Notes: generated by a model from the letters alone, not told the origin. DNA of 64,000 bases from Clostridium massiliamazoniense (GCF_001403635.1 NZ_LN879466.1:1-64000), one strand, 5' to 3'. Shown: positions 29,035 through 38,371, numbered from the stretch's first letter. Numbers and translations are program-made.

Positions 29035-29469
29035 GTATTCAGGTAGAAGCAACTAAGATTTAATTTAGATAGAGTTTTGACTTCAACTAAAAAGTATGAA
29101 GTATTAATTATTTAGATAAAAAAATTAAAAAATAAGATGAGTAGTATGAGTAAGTAAGAATCTAGATAGATTATATTAAAGAAAAGACTACTCATTTTTT
29201 ATATTCAATAAAAATAATAATTTAGAAAACATAATAAATTACATAATTTATTAAATATTTAGATTATAAATATTAAAAAATCTATTAAAATAAAAATAAT
29301 GCAATAAGAAAGTGTATTTTATTATATTACTTAGAAAAATATTCTAATATTAACTAGTACTTTTTACTGGGAAAAGGAAAAAAGTATGATGAATTATGAT
29401 ATAATATTTAGACGTCAGTTAATAAGCTTTAAAAAATTAAATAGCGAGTAGCTATAACGAGGTGATAAT
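29035..29469. other. Gap with long-loop hairpin and extended -10 promoter
   Basis: ATGAGTAGT (29137-29145) pairs with ACTACTCAT (29187-29195), followed by six T residues, a plausible terminator with a 41-nt loop. TGATATAAT (29397-29405) is an extended -10 element 65 bp before the next operon. The early part carries the dispersed motif TTAGATAGAGTTTTGA. Confidence 0.5.
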
Positions 29470-30396
29470 GTGAGTTTAGACTTAAAAGAAAGGAATGAAG
29501 CTCAGCAAGGAGATCCTATGAAAAGGGGGTTTTTCTTCAATTTATTGAAGTTAATGAGACCTAAGCAGTGGATAAAAAATCTATTTGTTTTTGCACCTTT
29601 ATTGTTTTCCTATAGCTTTGCTCAGGAGGGTAAGATTGAAAAATCTATAATAACATTCATACTATTCTGCCTAACATCATCAACAGTATATATAATGAAT
29701 GATATTTTAGATGTAGAGAGCGATAGAGTGCATCCAAAGAAAAGATTTAGACCTATTGCTAGTGGTGCTATAAAAGTACCTCAGGCTATTGGAGCTTTAA
29801 TAGTATTATTATTAATAAGCTTAATTGGGTCATATTTTGTAAACAGAGACCTCTTTATAGTAATAGTACTTTACTTAATAAATAATTTACTATACTCATT
29901 TAAAATAAAGCATATAGTAATTGTGGATATTGTATCTATAGCTATAGGTTTTATTTTAAGAATTACAGCAGGTGGTATAGTAATAGACGTTAAGTTATCA
30001 GGATGGATAATACTTTGTACATTCTTTATTTCTTTATTCTTAGGTTTTGAAAAAAGAAAAAATGAACTAGTGAAATTAAGTGATAAAGCAACAGAGCATA
30101 GAAAAATATTGGAGGATTATTCAGAGGATTTACTAATACAATACTCTAATATTTCAGTAACTTGTACCCTTGTATGTTACGCAATTTATACCTTTGTAGC
30201 ATATCCTGCTAATAATTATATGATGTTTACAAATATATTCGTTGTATATGGATTATTTAGATATAAATACTTAGCAGAGAAAAAAGGTACAGGGGGAAGC
30301 CCTACAGAAGCAGTGCTAACAGATAAAACTATAATGATAGATGTTTTATTATGGATAATTTCAAGTGCTGTTATAATTATTTATTTCAATAAATAG
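29470..30396 (+). CDS. UbiA-superfamily decaprenyl-phosphate phosphoribosyltransferase-like enzyme
   Basis: A 308-residue membrane prenyltransferase. MRPKQWIKNLFVFAPL and the Asp-rich NDILDVESDRVHPKKRFRP closely resemble mycobacterial Rv3806c, which joins phosphoribose from PRPP to polyprenyl phosphate, and not menaquinone-type UbiA enzymes. About eight membrane segments. GTG 29470 has GAGGTG five bases upstream; an in-frame ATG at 29518 also has a fine AAGGAG and gives 292 residues, so the start is uncertain. First gene of a five-gene operon with a GT-C-like protein, a HAD phosphatase and two half-flippases. Confidence 0.85.
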   Translation: MSLDLKERNEAQQGDPMKRGFFFNLLKLMRPKQWIKNLFVFAPLLFSYSFAQEGKIEKSIITFILFCLTSSTVYIMNDILDVESDRVHPKKRFRPIASGAIKVPQAIGALIVLLLISLIGSYFVNRDLFIVIVLYLINNLLYSFKIKHIVIVDIVSIAIGFILRITAGGIVIDVKLSGWIILCTFFISLFLGFEKRKNELVKLSDKATEHRKILEDYSEDLLIQYSNISVTCTLVCYAIYTFVAYPANNYMMFTNIFVVYGLFRYKYLAEKKGTGGSPTEAVLTDKTIMIDVLLWIISSAVIIIYFNK

Positions 30397-30420
30397 GACA
30401 AGGGTAGGAGGATTTCAGTT

Positions 30421-32022
30421 ATGTACCAAAGATTAAATAAAATAGAAGATAATAAGGCTTCTTATTATTCTATTTTAATATCATTTATGTTTTTAGCTTT
30501 TATAGGAAGTATATTCATAGGAAGTGCGCTTTTATTTTACATAAAAGTTCCTGTTAATGGTGTAAGCTTTGTGATTTTCCCTATAATAACTATGATTATA
30601 GGGAAATTTGTTTTAAATAAGGATGAAAAGAACGTAAGTTGGAAGTTTTTAATTTTAACTTTAATAGGATTCTTTGTTCTAGTAGCTATTTTAGCGGTAA
30701 TAAATAATTTAGTATGGGATTCAAGTTATGATTCTTTAGCATATCATCAAGAAAATGTAATAGATCTTTATAAAGGATGGAATCCATTTTATGATTCAAC
30801 TAATCAAAAGATAAATTTATGGGTAATGCACTATGCAAAGGCACCAGCAATATTTGCAGCAGCTCTATATAAAATAACAGGAAGAATCGAAGCCGCAAAG
30901 GTATTAACAATGTTATTACCTATTATTTTAGGAATTTTAAGTTTTGGAGCATTTAATTTACTTTCTAAAAATAGAAAGGGATTATCAATATTTGCAGCAA
31001 TAATATCAGTATTAAATCCAGTAATAATAGGTCAGTCATTTAGTTATTATGTAGATTCAAGTTTAGGAGTATATGTTCTTGTATTACTAATAAACTTATA
31101 TCTTATATTATTCTTTGATGACTTATTTTTCTTTAAATATTTTGCATTAATAAATATTGCTGTATTTTTAATAAATATAAAATTTACTGGACTTGCTTAT
31201 GCAGGGGCAATATTATTTGGTTTCTTAATACTTAGTTTTATATATAATAAGAAATCATATAATGTTAAGTTAATTATATTTTTAATATGTGGATTAATTT
31301 TTTCAGTAATCATTCTAGGATTTAATCCATACGTAACAAATACAATTAATGATGGAAACCCTTTATATCCTTTAGCTGGTAAAGGAAAAATAAATATAAT
31401 GACAAATAATACACCATTAGATTATAGATATGCTGGAGAGTTTAAACAGGAATATGACTCAATGATAGCTTTCCCAAATCCAAAGAACTTTAAAGGAGCA
31501 CCAGCAACATCATTTGGAGAAATGTTTGGTGTAAATGGAGCAACTTTAAACTATTATTCTACAACAGATGCTAGGGTAAGAGGTTTTGGTGTATATTCAA
31601 TTATCTTTATACCATTATCATTTATAGGAGCGCTTTATTTATTGATAACTAATAAAGATAGGAAAATGATGTTGGGAAGTTTAGTGACGGTAATACTGGT
31701 TTCGGCAGTAACCATAGCTGGAGGTTCTTTCTGGTGGGCAAGATATGTTCCATTTCTCTGGGCATTACCTCTTTCAGTGGGATTCTTTATGTATTTAAGA
31801 AAAAGCAAAATAGTAAAGGTAATAGGAATGTGTTTCTTATTACTAATGTTTATAAATTCAGCTATTATACTTCCTGGAGCAATATACTTTAAGGTGCAAC
31901 GTTCAAATCAATTAAAGAATTACATATTTAGTAAGCCTTTAATTATAACAGAAAATAACTTTACACCATCATTTATAAATAAGGCGAGAGAGTTTCATCT
32001 TAGTTATAAACTAAAATCTTAA
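30421..32022 (+). CDS. Polytopic membrane protein, putative GT-C glycosyltransferase (copy 1)
   Basis: 533 residues with about 11-12 membrane segments and a large extracellular part. The first long loop reads WDSSYDSLAYHQE, an acidic motif placed as in GT-C enzymes that take sugars from polyprenyl phosphate. Late in the protein is WWARYVPFLWALP. It closely matches the 40184-41770 product throughout. It begins 24 bp after the phosphoribosyltransferase gene with GGAGG upstream. I infer a surface glycosyltransferase using the polyprenyl-linked pentose made by its neighbours; family assignment is by architecture and context only. Confidence 0.65.
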   Translation: MYQRLNKIEDNKASYYSILISFMFLAFIGSIFIGSALLFYIKVPVNGVSFVIFPIITMIIGKFVLNKDEKNVSWKFLILTLIGFFVLVAILAVINNLVWDSSYDSLAYHQENVIDLYKGWNPFYDSTNQKINLWVMHYAKAPAIFAAALYKITGRIEAAKVLTMLLPIILGILSFGAFNLLSKNRKGLSIFAAIISVLNPVIIGQSFSYYVDSSLGVYVLVLLINLYLILFFDDLFFFKYFALINIAVFLINIKFTGLAYAGAILFGFLILSFIYNKKSYNVKLIIFLICGLIFSVIILGFNPYVTNTINDGNPLYPLAGKGKINIMTNNTPLDYRYAGEFKQEYDSMIAFPNPKNFKGAPATSFGEMFGVNGATLNYYSTTDARVRGFGVYSIIFIPLSFIGALYLLITNKDRKMMLGSLVTVILVSAVTIAGGSFWWARYVPFLWALPLSVGFFMYLRKSKIVKVIGMCFLLLMFINSAIILPGAIYFKVQRSNQLKNYIFSKPLIITENNFTPSFINKAREFHLSYKLKS

Positions 32023-32065
32023 TTAGAATATTTTTAACTCTTAGTTATATAAGGGAGTGAAATTT

Positions 32066-32701
32066 ATGGAAAAGAGAAAAATAGCATTTTTTGATGTGGA
32101 TAAGACTTTAATAGAGGGAGATTCCATGTTCCTACTATTAAAATATACTCTTGGTAAATACCCTAAAGCGAAAGGGAGGTTACCAAAGCTTTTTATAGAT
32201 CTTTGTTGCCATAAGGTAGGATTAATGAATACAAAAAAAGCCAAAGAAAGTATGTTTTATACAATAAACCATTTAAATGATAAAGATTTAATTGATTTTT
32301 ATCATAATGTTATAAAAATTAGAATGTTTCAAGATGCCCTTAAGGAAATAAAAAGATTAAAGGCAGAAGGATATATGACTATGCTTATATCAGCATCACC
32401 AGAATGTTATTTGAAATGTTTTGAGGAAGAAGATTTTGTGGATGTTGTTATAGGAACAAGGCTAAAGGCTAAAGATAATTTTTACACTAATGTCATTGAA
32501 GGGGAAAACTGCAAAGGCGTTGAAAAGGTAGAAAGAATAAAAAAATATTTATCTGAAAATGGCATAGAGATAGATAAAGAGAATTCTGTTGCTTATTCAG
32601 ATTCTTTATCAGACAAGCCTATGTTTGATTTAGCAAAAAAGGCTTATCTAATCAACTATAAGAAAAATCATGAAGACTATGAAATTTTAAGATGGAAATA
32701 G
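32066..32701 (+). CDS. HAD-superfamily phosphatase (subclass IB, phosphoserine-phosphatase-like)
   Basis: 211 residues. Motif I is FFDVDKTLIEGDS (DxDxT nucleophile), motif II LISASPECYL, and motif IV YSDSLSDKPMF. I start at ATG 32066, nine bases after AAGGGAG; GTG 32057 overlaps that site. Stop overlaps the ribosome binding site of the next gene. In this operon the natural substrate would be the 5-phosphate of polyprenyl-phosphoribose-5-phosphate, the role a PAP2-type enzyme is thought to fill in mycobacteria. That is inference; the family is broad. Confidence 0.78.
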   Translation: MEKRKIAFFDVDKTLIEGDSMFLLLKYTLGKYPKAKGRLPKLFIDLCCHKVGLMNTKKAKESMFYTINHLNDKDLIDFYHNVIKIRMFQDALKEIKRLKAEGYMTMLISASPECYLKCFEEEDFVDVVIGTRLKAKDNFYTNVIEGENCKGVEKVERIKKYLSENGIEIDKENSVAYSDSLSDKPMFDLAKKAYLINYKKNHEDYEILRWK

Positions 32702-32711
32702 GAGATTAGTT

Positions 32712-33050
32712 TTGAATAGTAATAGTTTAATAAAAGGTATAGGATTAGTAGTGGTATCAGCTTTATGTACTTCTTTTGGACAATTATTTTGGAAAATTGG
32801 AGTAGATAAGGGACTTTGGTTATTAATATTAGGTTTTATTTTATATGGATGTGGAGCATTATCATTAATAGTGGCATTTAAATTTGGTAAATTATCAATA
32901 TTACATCCTATAATGTGTATAGGATATATCTTTGCTCTTATAAATGGATACTTTTTCTTAGGAGAAGTAATCTCAGTGAAGCAACTAATAGGAATAGGTA
33001 TAATAATTCTAGGTGTTATATTTATAGCAAGGGGGGAAGATAATGAGTAG
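32712..33050 (+). CDS. SMR/EamA half-transporter, ArnE/ArnF-like (subunit 1)
   Basis: 112 residues and four membrane helices. TM1 reads SALCTSFGQLFWKIG and lacks the proton-coupling glutamate of EmrE-type drug exporters, which places it with ArnE/ArnF-like polyprenyl-phosphate-sugar flippase subunits. The start is TTG 32712 with GGAGATT five bases upstream. It overlaps the next gene by 8 bp, so the two are probably made as a heterodimer. Confidence 0.75.
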   Translation: MNSNSLIKGIGLVVVSALCTSFGQLFWKIGVDKGLWLLILGFILYGCGALSLIVAFKFGKLSILHPIMCIGYIFALINGYFFLGEVISVKQLIGIGIIILGVIFIARGEDNE

Positions 33051-33378
33051 TGTATATTGGTTATTTCCATTCATGACCTTTTTTGGAGCACTAGGGGCAT
33101 TCTTCTTCAAAAAAGGTACAGAGACGTTAGATGGAATACTTTCATTATTCATCAATTGGAGAATTTATCTTGGAGGAATATTCTATGTAACAGCAGCAGT
33201 TTTAAATATAATTGCTCTTAAGTTTTTACCATATAATATAGTATTGCCATTAACAGCTTTAACTTATATTTGGACAATAATAATAGCTAGAGTAACTTTA
33301 GGAGAAAAAATAACACCAAAGAAAATCATAGGAGTTATTTTAATAATAGTAGGTTCAGCTTTTATAGCAATGAAATAA
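33043..33378 (+). CDS. SMR/EamA half-transporter, ArnE/ArnF-like (subunit 2)
   Basis: 111 residues, four membrane helices (FFGALGAFFFKKG in TM1, PLTALTYIWTII in TM3). Also without a TM1 glutamate. The ATG lies inside the end of the preceding gene, and AAGGGGGG is seven bases upstream. Together with subunit 1 it is a candidate flippase for a polyprenyl-phosphate-linked sugar. Last gene of the operon. Confidence 0.75.
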   Translation: MSSVYWLFPFMTFFGALGAFFFKKGTETLDGILSLFINWRIYLGGIFYVTAAVLNIIALKFLPYNIVLPLTALTYIWTIIIARVTLGEKITPKKIIGVILIIVGSAFIAMK

Positions 33379-33380
33379 AG

Positions 33381-33427
33381 AAACAACTTCTTCTTGTTTT
33401 ATATTATTACAAGAAGAAGTTGTTTTA
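33381..33427. terminator. Terminator after the pentose operon
   Basis: AAACAACTTCTTCTTGT and ACAAGAAGAAGTTGTTT form a 17-bp perfect stem around TTTATATTATT, followed by TATTTTA. It lies between convergent operon and chitinase gene. Confidence 0.88.
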
Positions 33428-33505
33428 TTTTAAATAAGAAGATTAAACAAATTTATTTTTATACTAGAGTAAAAGAGAAAAATTAGTTGTTTAATATTAA
33501 AAAGA

Positions 33506-35356
33506 CTAATAAATTCGTTGTCTACCTATCTCTGTGCCTTTTTCATTCATACGTTGAACTATTTCGATAGATTCTATGGCTGATATATCTTCAGGAGCTT
33601 CTGATGCAGATAACATAAATTTATAGCTTTGGCCTGGTTCTATATTTTTACCTTCCCATGAGCCTTTTATATCAACAACAACATAACCATTTTCATAAGT
33701 TACTTGTCCAGCCATATGATCTCCAGCAGTAAGTTTTTGATTAGTTTTTATATATAATTTTGGAGTTTTAATTGTTTCTCCTGAACGTTCAACTTCTTTT
33801 AAAACCTCATCAGATTCTTCTAATTTTTCGTTATTTTTAATAGTTATTTCATATCCTCCGCCTGTGCCCCATTCTTGTTTTACTGGCTTTATTTCAACAT
33901 CAACATCTAATTCAGAATATACAATTTCATTAGCTGGTAATTTACTTTCTCCAAATAATCCTTTTTTAGTTGCATTAGTAAGTTCATCTCTTTTAGCTGA
34001 ATTTGAATTACTTTCAGCATCTTGTGAAGCCATCCATCCAATAACTCCACCAAGACCTTTTTGATTAACATAGTTAGTTTTTTCTTTTATAGATTCTACA
34101 TTATCATAGGTAAAGAATACACCAGTAGTTTCATCATATAAGTAAGGTGCTTTAGCGTAATCATCCCAATATTCTTTTATATTTGGATATAATTCTTTAA
34201 GCTTATCTAAGCTTCTATATGACCATACACCACCACGACGACCGCCTTCTCCAACTTTAAGTGCAGCTTCATTAACAGCACCTCTAGTAGGTGTTTGATC
34301 TGCATCTTTAGCAGAAATTTCTGCTTCTCCAAATAATCCAGGGTATTTATTATCAGTACCAGAAGAAACTTTGTCCCAACCTCTGGTGTAGTAAGCAGCA
34401 CCAATTACTATTTTATCAGCTTTTGCTCCTTTACTTATTAAGTAATTTACACTTTCATCTACAGATAGACCATTATCTTTAGTAGGGTCATTAGGATTTG
34501 TATATAATCCAGTTTGATGTCCACTAACTTCATCCCATGCTCCTCTCATGTCATAGGTCATTATATTAGCAAAGTCAACAACATTAAATAATTTTTCAAT
34601 ATCTATTCCAGAATCAAGTTTAGATTTAGGAGCAGGTAAGGCAACTGATAATTCATATTCTTTACCTAACTCTTTTCCTTTTTTATCAAGAGCGCTTCTG
34701 AAATCTTCTAATAGTTTTATATAATTTTCTTTATCTTCAGGTTTAGCGTTAGGAGTTCCTTCGTCATTTTGATTATCTACTTTATCTGGGTCTCTTTTTT
34801 CAGCAGGATATTCCCAATCTAAATCAACAAAATCCATATTAGTATATTCTATAAACTTCAAAACGTTTTCGACAAGTTTAGCACGTTTTGTTGAATCAGC
34901 AGCAACTTCAGAAAAATCACCAGATTTAGACCAACCACCAATAGAAATTCCAATTTTTAAGTTTGGATTTTTAGCTCTTAATTCTTGAAAAGCTGATAAT
35001 ATACCTGCATTTGGACCACCCCATTGAACTCCTTCTTCTCCGACTGGAGCACCTATAGCAGCATCTTTATCAGTAAACTTTAAATTTCCATTAGCATCAA
35101 AATCTAAAAAGGCAAAATTTAAATGAGTTAATTGGTCAGCTGGTATATCTTTAGGATAAAAATTTCCTTGCCCACCCCAGATAGACCAATCTCCATAATA
35201 CATAACATTACGCTTACCTTGTGTTATACTTTGTTCTGCTGCATTAACTTTAGTATTTTGAGTAAAAGTATATACTGAAGTACCTAAAAGTATAGTAGCT
35301 AAAGTAAAAGTAGCAATTGTCCTATTTCTTAATTTTTTTAAAGCTCTTTTTGCCAT
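33506..35356 (-). CDS. Secreted chitinase, glycoside hydrolase family 18
   Basis: 616 residues. Signal peptide: KRALKKLRNR, a hydrophobic stretch and a probable cleavage at VNAAEQ (near residue 40). The GH18 barrel has KIGISIGGWSKSG (about 134-146) and the catalytic DFVDLDWEYP (175-184) with acid/base Glu182. The barrel ends near residue 460 with GGVIGWMASQD. The last 130 residues form a beta-rich module with paired W and G residues (QEWGTGGGYEI, SWEGKNIEPGQSY) that resembles a carbohydrate-binding module. TAGGGGG lies eight bases before the ATG. It would hydrolyse chitin or chitin-like host glycans. Related to clostridial ChiB-type enzymes. Confidence 0.92.
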   Translation of the reverse strand: MAKRALKKLRNRTIATFTLATILLGTSVYTFTQNTKVNAAEQSITQGKRNVMYYGDWSIWGGQGNFYPKDIPADQLTHLNFAFLDFDANGNLKFTDKDAAIGAPVGEEGVQWGGPNAGILSAFQELRAKNPNLKIGISIGGWSKSGDFSEVAADSTKRAKLVENVLKFIEYTNMDFVDLDWEYPAEKRDPDKVDNQNDEGTPNAKPEDKENYIKLLEDFRSALDKKGKELGKEYELSVALPAPKSKLDSGIDIEKLFNVVDFANIMTYDMRGAWDEVSGHQTGLYTNPNDPTKDNGLSVDESVNYLISKGAKADKIVIGAAYYTRGWDKVSSGTDNKYPGLFGEAEISAKDADQTPTRGAVNEAALKVGEGGRRGGVWSYRSLDKLKELYPNIKEYWDDYAKAPYLYDETTGVFFTYDNVESIKEKTNYVNQKGLGGVIGWMASQDAESNSNSAKRDELTNATKKGLFGESKLPANEIVYSELDVDVEIKPVKQEWGTGGGYEITIKNNEKLEESDEVLKEVERSGETIKTPKLYIKTNQKLTAGDHMAGQVTYENGYVVVDIKGSWEGKNIEPGQSYKFMLSASEAPEDISAIESIEIVQRMNEKGTEIGRQRIY

Positions 35357-35503
35357 AGTTATACCCCCTAGAAATAAAATATTTAATAAAGTGTCTATAG
35401 TTAATATATTCTATATATACCTTAAATTTCCTTTTATAAATTTGAATTATACAACAAAAAATTTTATATTATAGTATTTCATACTAAAAATTATAAATTA
35501 ATA

Positions 35504-35536
35504 GGTTTGATCTCGTTGGAATATCGTGATCAAACC
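35504..35536 (-). terminator. Inverted repeat downstream of the decarboxylase gene
   Basis: GGTTTGATCTCG and CGTGATCAAACC are complementary except one pair. It lies 70 bp past the decarboxylase stop and upstream of the chitinase. The T run that follows on the minus strand is weak (TATTAATTTA), so an operator role for chitinase cannot be excluded. Confidence 0.5.
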
Positions 35537-35606
35537 GTAGTTATTTAATTTTTAATTTTTTACTTCATAAGGGATTGTTTATTTAGAAATAGTTCTTTTT
35601 TGTACT

Positions 35607-37259
35607 TTAATAATTATTTTGACTAGAGAATAGTTTACCCATTTCTTTTAAAGCTATAGGTGCATCATTTTTATCCATGGAAACTTCTATTAATGAAAGT
35701 TTTGATGAATTTTTTCTAGAAGTTGATAAAGCTTTGTTTAATTCTTCAACTGTAGAAGCTTTAAATTTAAGACTCTCTCTATGAAGGGTTACATCAAATA
35801 CATCTAATAGTTGAGTGTAATTCCACATATTTATATCATTGTACTTTCTTTTTGGTCCATGTATATATCTTTCAACTGTATAACCATCATTGTTAATAAC
35901 TATTATAATAGGATTTAAGTCTTCTCTAAGCATAGTTGATAATTCTTGAGCTGTAAGCTGTAATGAACCATCACCAATAAGTAAAATGTTTCTTCTATTT
36001 TGGTCAGCTAAACATGTACCTAATAAAGAACCAAAAGTATAACCTATAGAACCCCAAAGAGGTTGGCCTACAAAAGTTACATTTTCAGGTAACTTTATTG
36101 CTTCAGATCCAAAGAATGAAGTTCCTTGTTCAGCAATAAGAACATCTTTAGGAATAAGATTTTTTTCTATAACATTAAAGAAGTTACTTTGAGTAAGCTT
36201 TCCTGATAAATCAGTGCTTTTTATATCTTTATCATCATGTTTTATGTTTCCATTAAATTTTATATTATTAGCTAATTCTTTTAAAACATCTTCCATTAGA
36301 ATATCATTGTAGATTTTTTTACCTATTTTACTGTAAAGGGGATGAATTTCAATAGTTGATATTGAACAATCCTTGTGTATATAATTGAAACCAGCAGTGA
36401 TGGAATCAGTTAGTTTAACACCAATTAACAATATACAATCAGAATTTTTTATAACAGAAGTTACAGTGTCATCACTTAAGATACCATTGTACATTCCAAT
36501 AAAGTTTTTATGATTTTCATTGAAAACACCTTTTCCCATAGATAGTGAAGCAATAGGTAAATTTGACTTTTCTATAAAATCTTGAAGTTCCTTATTTAGC
36601 TTATACCTATTAACTTCATAGTCAGCAAGTACAGTTTGTGATTTTGATTTTTCTAATTCTTTTTTTACATCATCTATAAATTTATTTAATATTTTCTTAT
36701 CACTTTCTGGTTTATAATCTATTGAAGCTGATACTTCTATTTCTATATTAGGTACATCTACAGGAATACCAATATATACTGGTTTCTTTTGTAGATAACA
36801 TTCTCTTAAAACTCTATCAATTTCTTCTTTGGCATTTTGTTTATTTAGTATAGTTTGAGCAACTGTTATTTCCTTGTACATATTATAAAACTTAAGAAAT
36901 TCTCCATCACCTAGAGTGTGATGAACTAATTTTTTGTTTTCAGAAACATTTCTAGATGGCATACCAACTATTTTTACAACTGGTACACTTTCGGCATAAG
37001 AACCAGCAATACCATTTATTGCACTTAATTCACCAACTCCAAAAGTAGTCACTAATGCACTCATTGGTCTTATTCTTCCGTAGCCATCAACTGCATAGGC
37101 AGCATTGAGTTCATTACAATTTCCTATCCATTGAAGATCTTTATCATCTTCAATAAAATCAAGAAATCCAAGATTGTAATCTCCTGGAACTCCAAAAATG
37201 TGTTCTATATCATAGGCTTTAAGCCTATCTAGAAGATATTGTCCTATAGTTGTTTTCAT
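35607..37259 (-). CDS. Thiamine-diphosphate-dependent 2-keto-acid decarboxylase (pyruvate/indolepyruvate decarboxylase type)
   Basis: 550 residues, the usual length of PDC/IPDC/KDC enzymes. It has the proton-relay Glu in GNCNELNAAYAVDGYGR (about residue 50), the catalytic HH pair in LVHHTLGDG, and the ThDP motif GDGSLQLTAQE ending INNDGYTVE. The substrate may be pyruvate (giving acetaldehyde), indolepyruvate or a branched-chain keto acid; sequence alone does not decide. I use ATG 37259 with AGAAGG eight bases upstream; an ATG at 37280 lacks a site. Divergent from a Crp/Fnr gene with an FNR-like box between them. Confidence 0.87.
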   Translation of the reverse strand: MKTTIGQYLLDRLKAYDIEHIFGVPGDYNLGFLDFIEDDKDLQWIGNCNELNAAYAVDGYGRIRPMSALVTTFGVGELSAINGIAGSYAESVPVVKIVGMPSRNVSENKKLVHHTLGDGEFLKFYNMYKEITVAQTILNKQNAKEEIDRVLRECYLQKKPVYIGIPVDVPNIEIEVSASIDYKPESDKKILNKFIDDVKKELEKSKSQTVLADYEVNRYKLNKELQDFIEKSNLPIASLSMGKGVFNENHKNFIGMYNGILSDDTVTSVIKNSDCILLIGVKLTDSITAGFNYIHKDCSISTIEIHPLYSKIGKKIYNDILMEDVLKELANNIKFNGNIKHDDKDIKSTDLSGKLTQSNFFNVIEKNLIPKDVLIAEQGTSFFGSEAIKLPENVTFVGQPLWGSIGYTFGSLLGTCLADQNRRNILLIGDGSLQLTAQELSTMLREDLNPIIIVINNDGYTVERYIHGPKRKYNDINMWNYTQLLDVFDVTLHRESLKFKASTVEELNKALSTSRKNSSKLSLIEVSMDKNDAPIALKEMGKLFSSQNNY

Positions 37260-37306
37260 ATTAAGACCTTCTTTCATCATAAGTTTTTAAGAAATAATAT
37301 ACTTTT

Positions 37307-37348
37307 ATTGTAACCTAAAAAAATTTTTAAAACATTGATAAAAGTCAA
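37307..37348. promoter_or_regulatory. FNR-like box between the decarboxylase and Crp/Fnr genes
   Basis: TTGATAAAAGTCAA (37335-37348) is one base from the FNR consensus TTGATNNNNATCAA. On the minus strand a TACAAT -10 candidate (37312-37307) would put the start site near 37300 and the box centre near -41.5, the class II activator position. The site is also about 50 bp upstream of a TAAAAT -10 candidate (37395-37400) for the regulator gene. Confidence 0.6.
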
Positions 37349-37443
37349 TTTTTTAAAATGAATTATTATCTTTTAAAGAAAATTTATATTGGTGTAAAAT
37401 AAGAAGAGTTTTATTTTAATAAAGATAGGAAGGTTTTTTACTT

Positions 37444-38151
37444 ATGAGAAATTTTTTAGAATTTAGAAGAACATTTACAGAAGAAATTTTGAAATACGCA
37501 GATAAAAAGTTAAATATAAAGAAAGGTACTTATTTAGGAAAAGATTATTTAAAGAATGAAAAAATATTAATTTTAAAAAAAGGATTAATAAGATATAGTC
37601 ATATGATGGAAGGTGGTAAAGAAATTTTATTTGGATGTTATAGAGAATATGTTTCTTTTATAATTGGAGAATTATTTAGTAAAAATATGAATTATGAATT
37701 TTTAGATGATATGTTTATTATAGAAGTATCGGAGGATTCAGAAATTTACTTTATATCTGAAAAAACAGTAAAAGAAAAAATATTAAAAAATAAAGATCTC
37801 TCAGAAAAATTAGTTGAATATTATGTTTCTTTTTATCAAAAGCAATTTTTCCAAATGAGAGATATTCAATTCTTGAACATAGAAGATGCAATTTTGTCAT
37901 TAGCAGTAAGGATATATAATACTTATGGAGATACTATTAATGAGAAAAATGGTCTTATGCATAAAATATTAAATAAAAATATTGCGAAATGTATAGGGTG
38001 CTCTGAAGAAACAGTATGTAGAGCCATTGTAAGATTAAAAAAACAAGGAATGATATCTAGAGAAAATGGAGTAATTGTAATAAAAGATATTGATATTGTT
38101 AAGAAAAGACTTGGATGTAAATTTTGTAAAGAAAGTATTTGTTATTTTTAA
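37444..38151 (+). CDS. Crp/Fnr-family transcriptional regulator
   Basis: 235 residues: a cyclic-nucleotide-binding-like beta barrel (about 20-120), dimer helix, and the HTH IAKCIGCSEETVCRAIVRLKKQG near the C-terminus. Unusual is a cysteine-rich tail, LGCKFCKESICYF, three cysteines that could bind a metal or respond to redox. GATAGGAAGG is upstream of the ATG. The recognition helix Cys-Ser-Glu-Glu-Thr-Val-Cys-Arg has the E..SR-like pattern of FNR proteins that read TTGAT. It probably controls the divergent decarboxylase and itself. Confidence 0.85.
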   Translation: MRNFLEFRRTFTEEILKYADKKLNIKKGTYLGKDYLKNEKILILKKGLIRYSHMMEGGKEILFGCYREYVSFIIGELFSKNMNYEFLDDMFIIEVSEDSEIYFISEKTVKEKILKNKDLSEKLVEYYVSFYQKQFFQMRDIQFLNIEDAILSLAVRIYNTYGDTINEKNGLMHKILNKNIAKCIGCSEETVCRAIVRLKKQGMISRENGVIVIKDIDIVKKRLGCKFCKESICYF

Positions 38152-38371
38152 TTAAAACAAAAATATTGTAAGCATTAAGATTTTATATGATAATACATGA
38201 AATAATTTAGTAAACTTTTAGATATTGATTTTTAATAATAAAAGTGTAATATTAGAAATAATAGACATAGATGTAATTAGTGTCTATAATAAGGAAGATA
38301 TGATTAAGTTTATTACATGAAATTGAGATTTTTTCAAAGTAAAAATCAAAGAGTGAAATGGAGATAAAATT

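Noticed and set aside
32712-33378. SMR pair as multidrug exporter
   Set aside because: Both subunits lack the TM1 glutamate needed for proton-coupled drug export, and the operon context is glycosylation.
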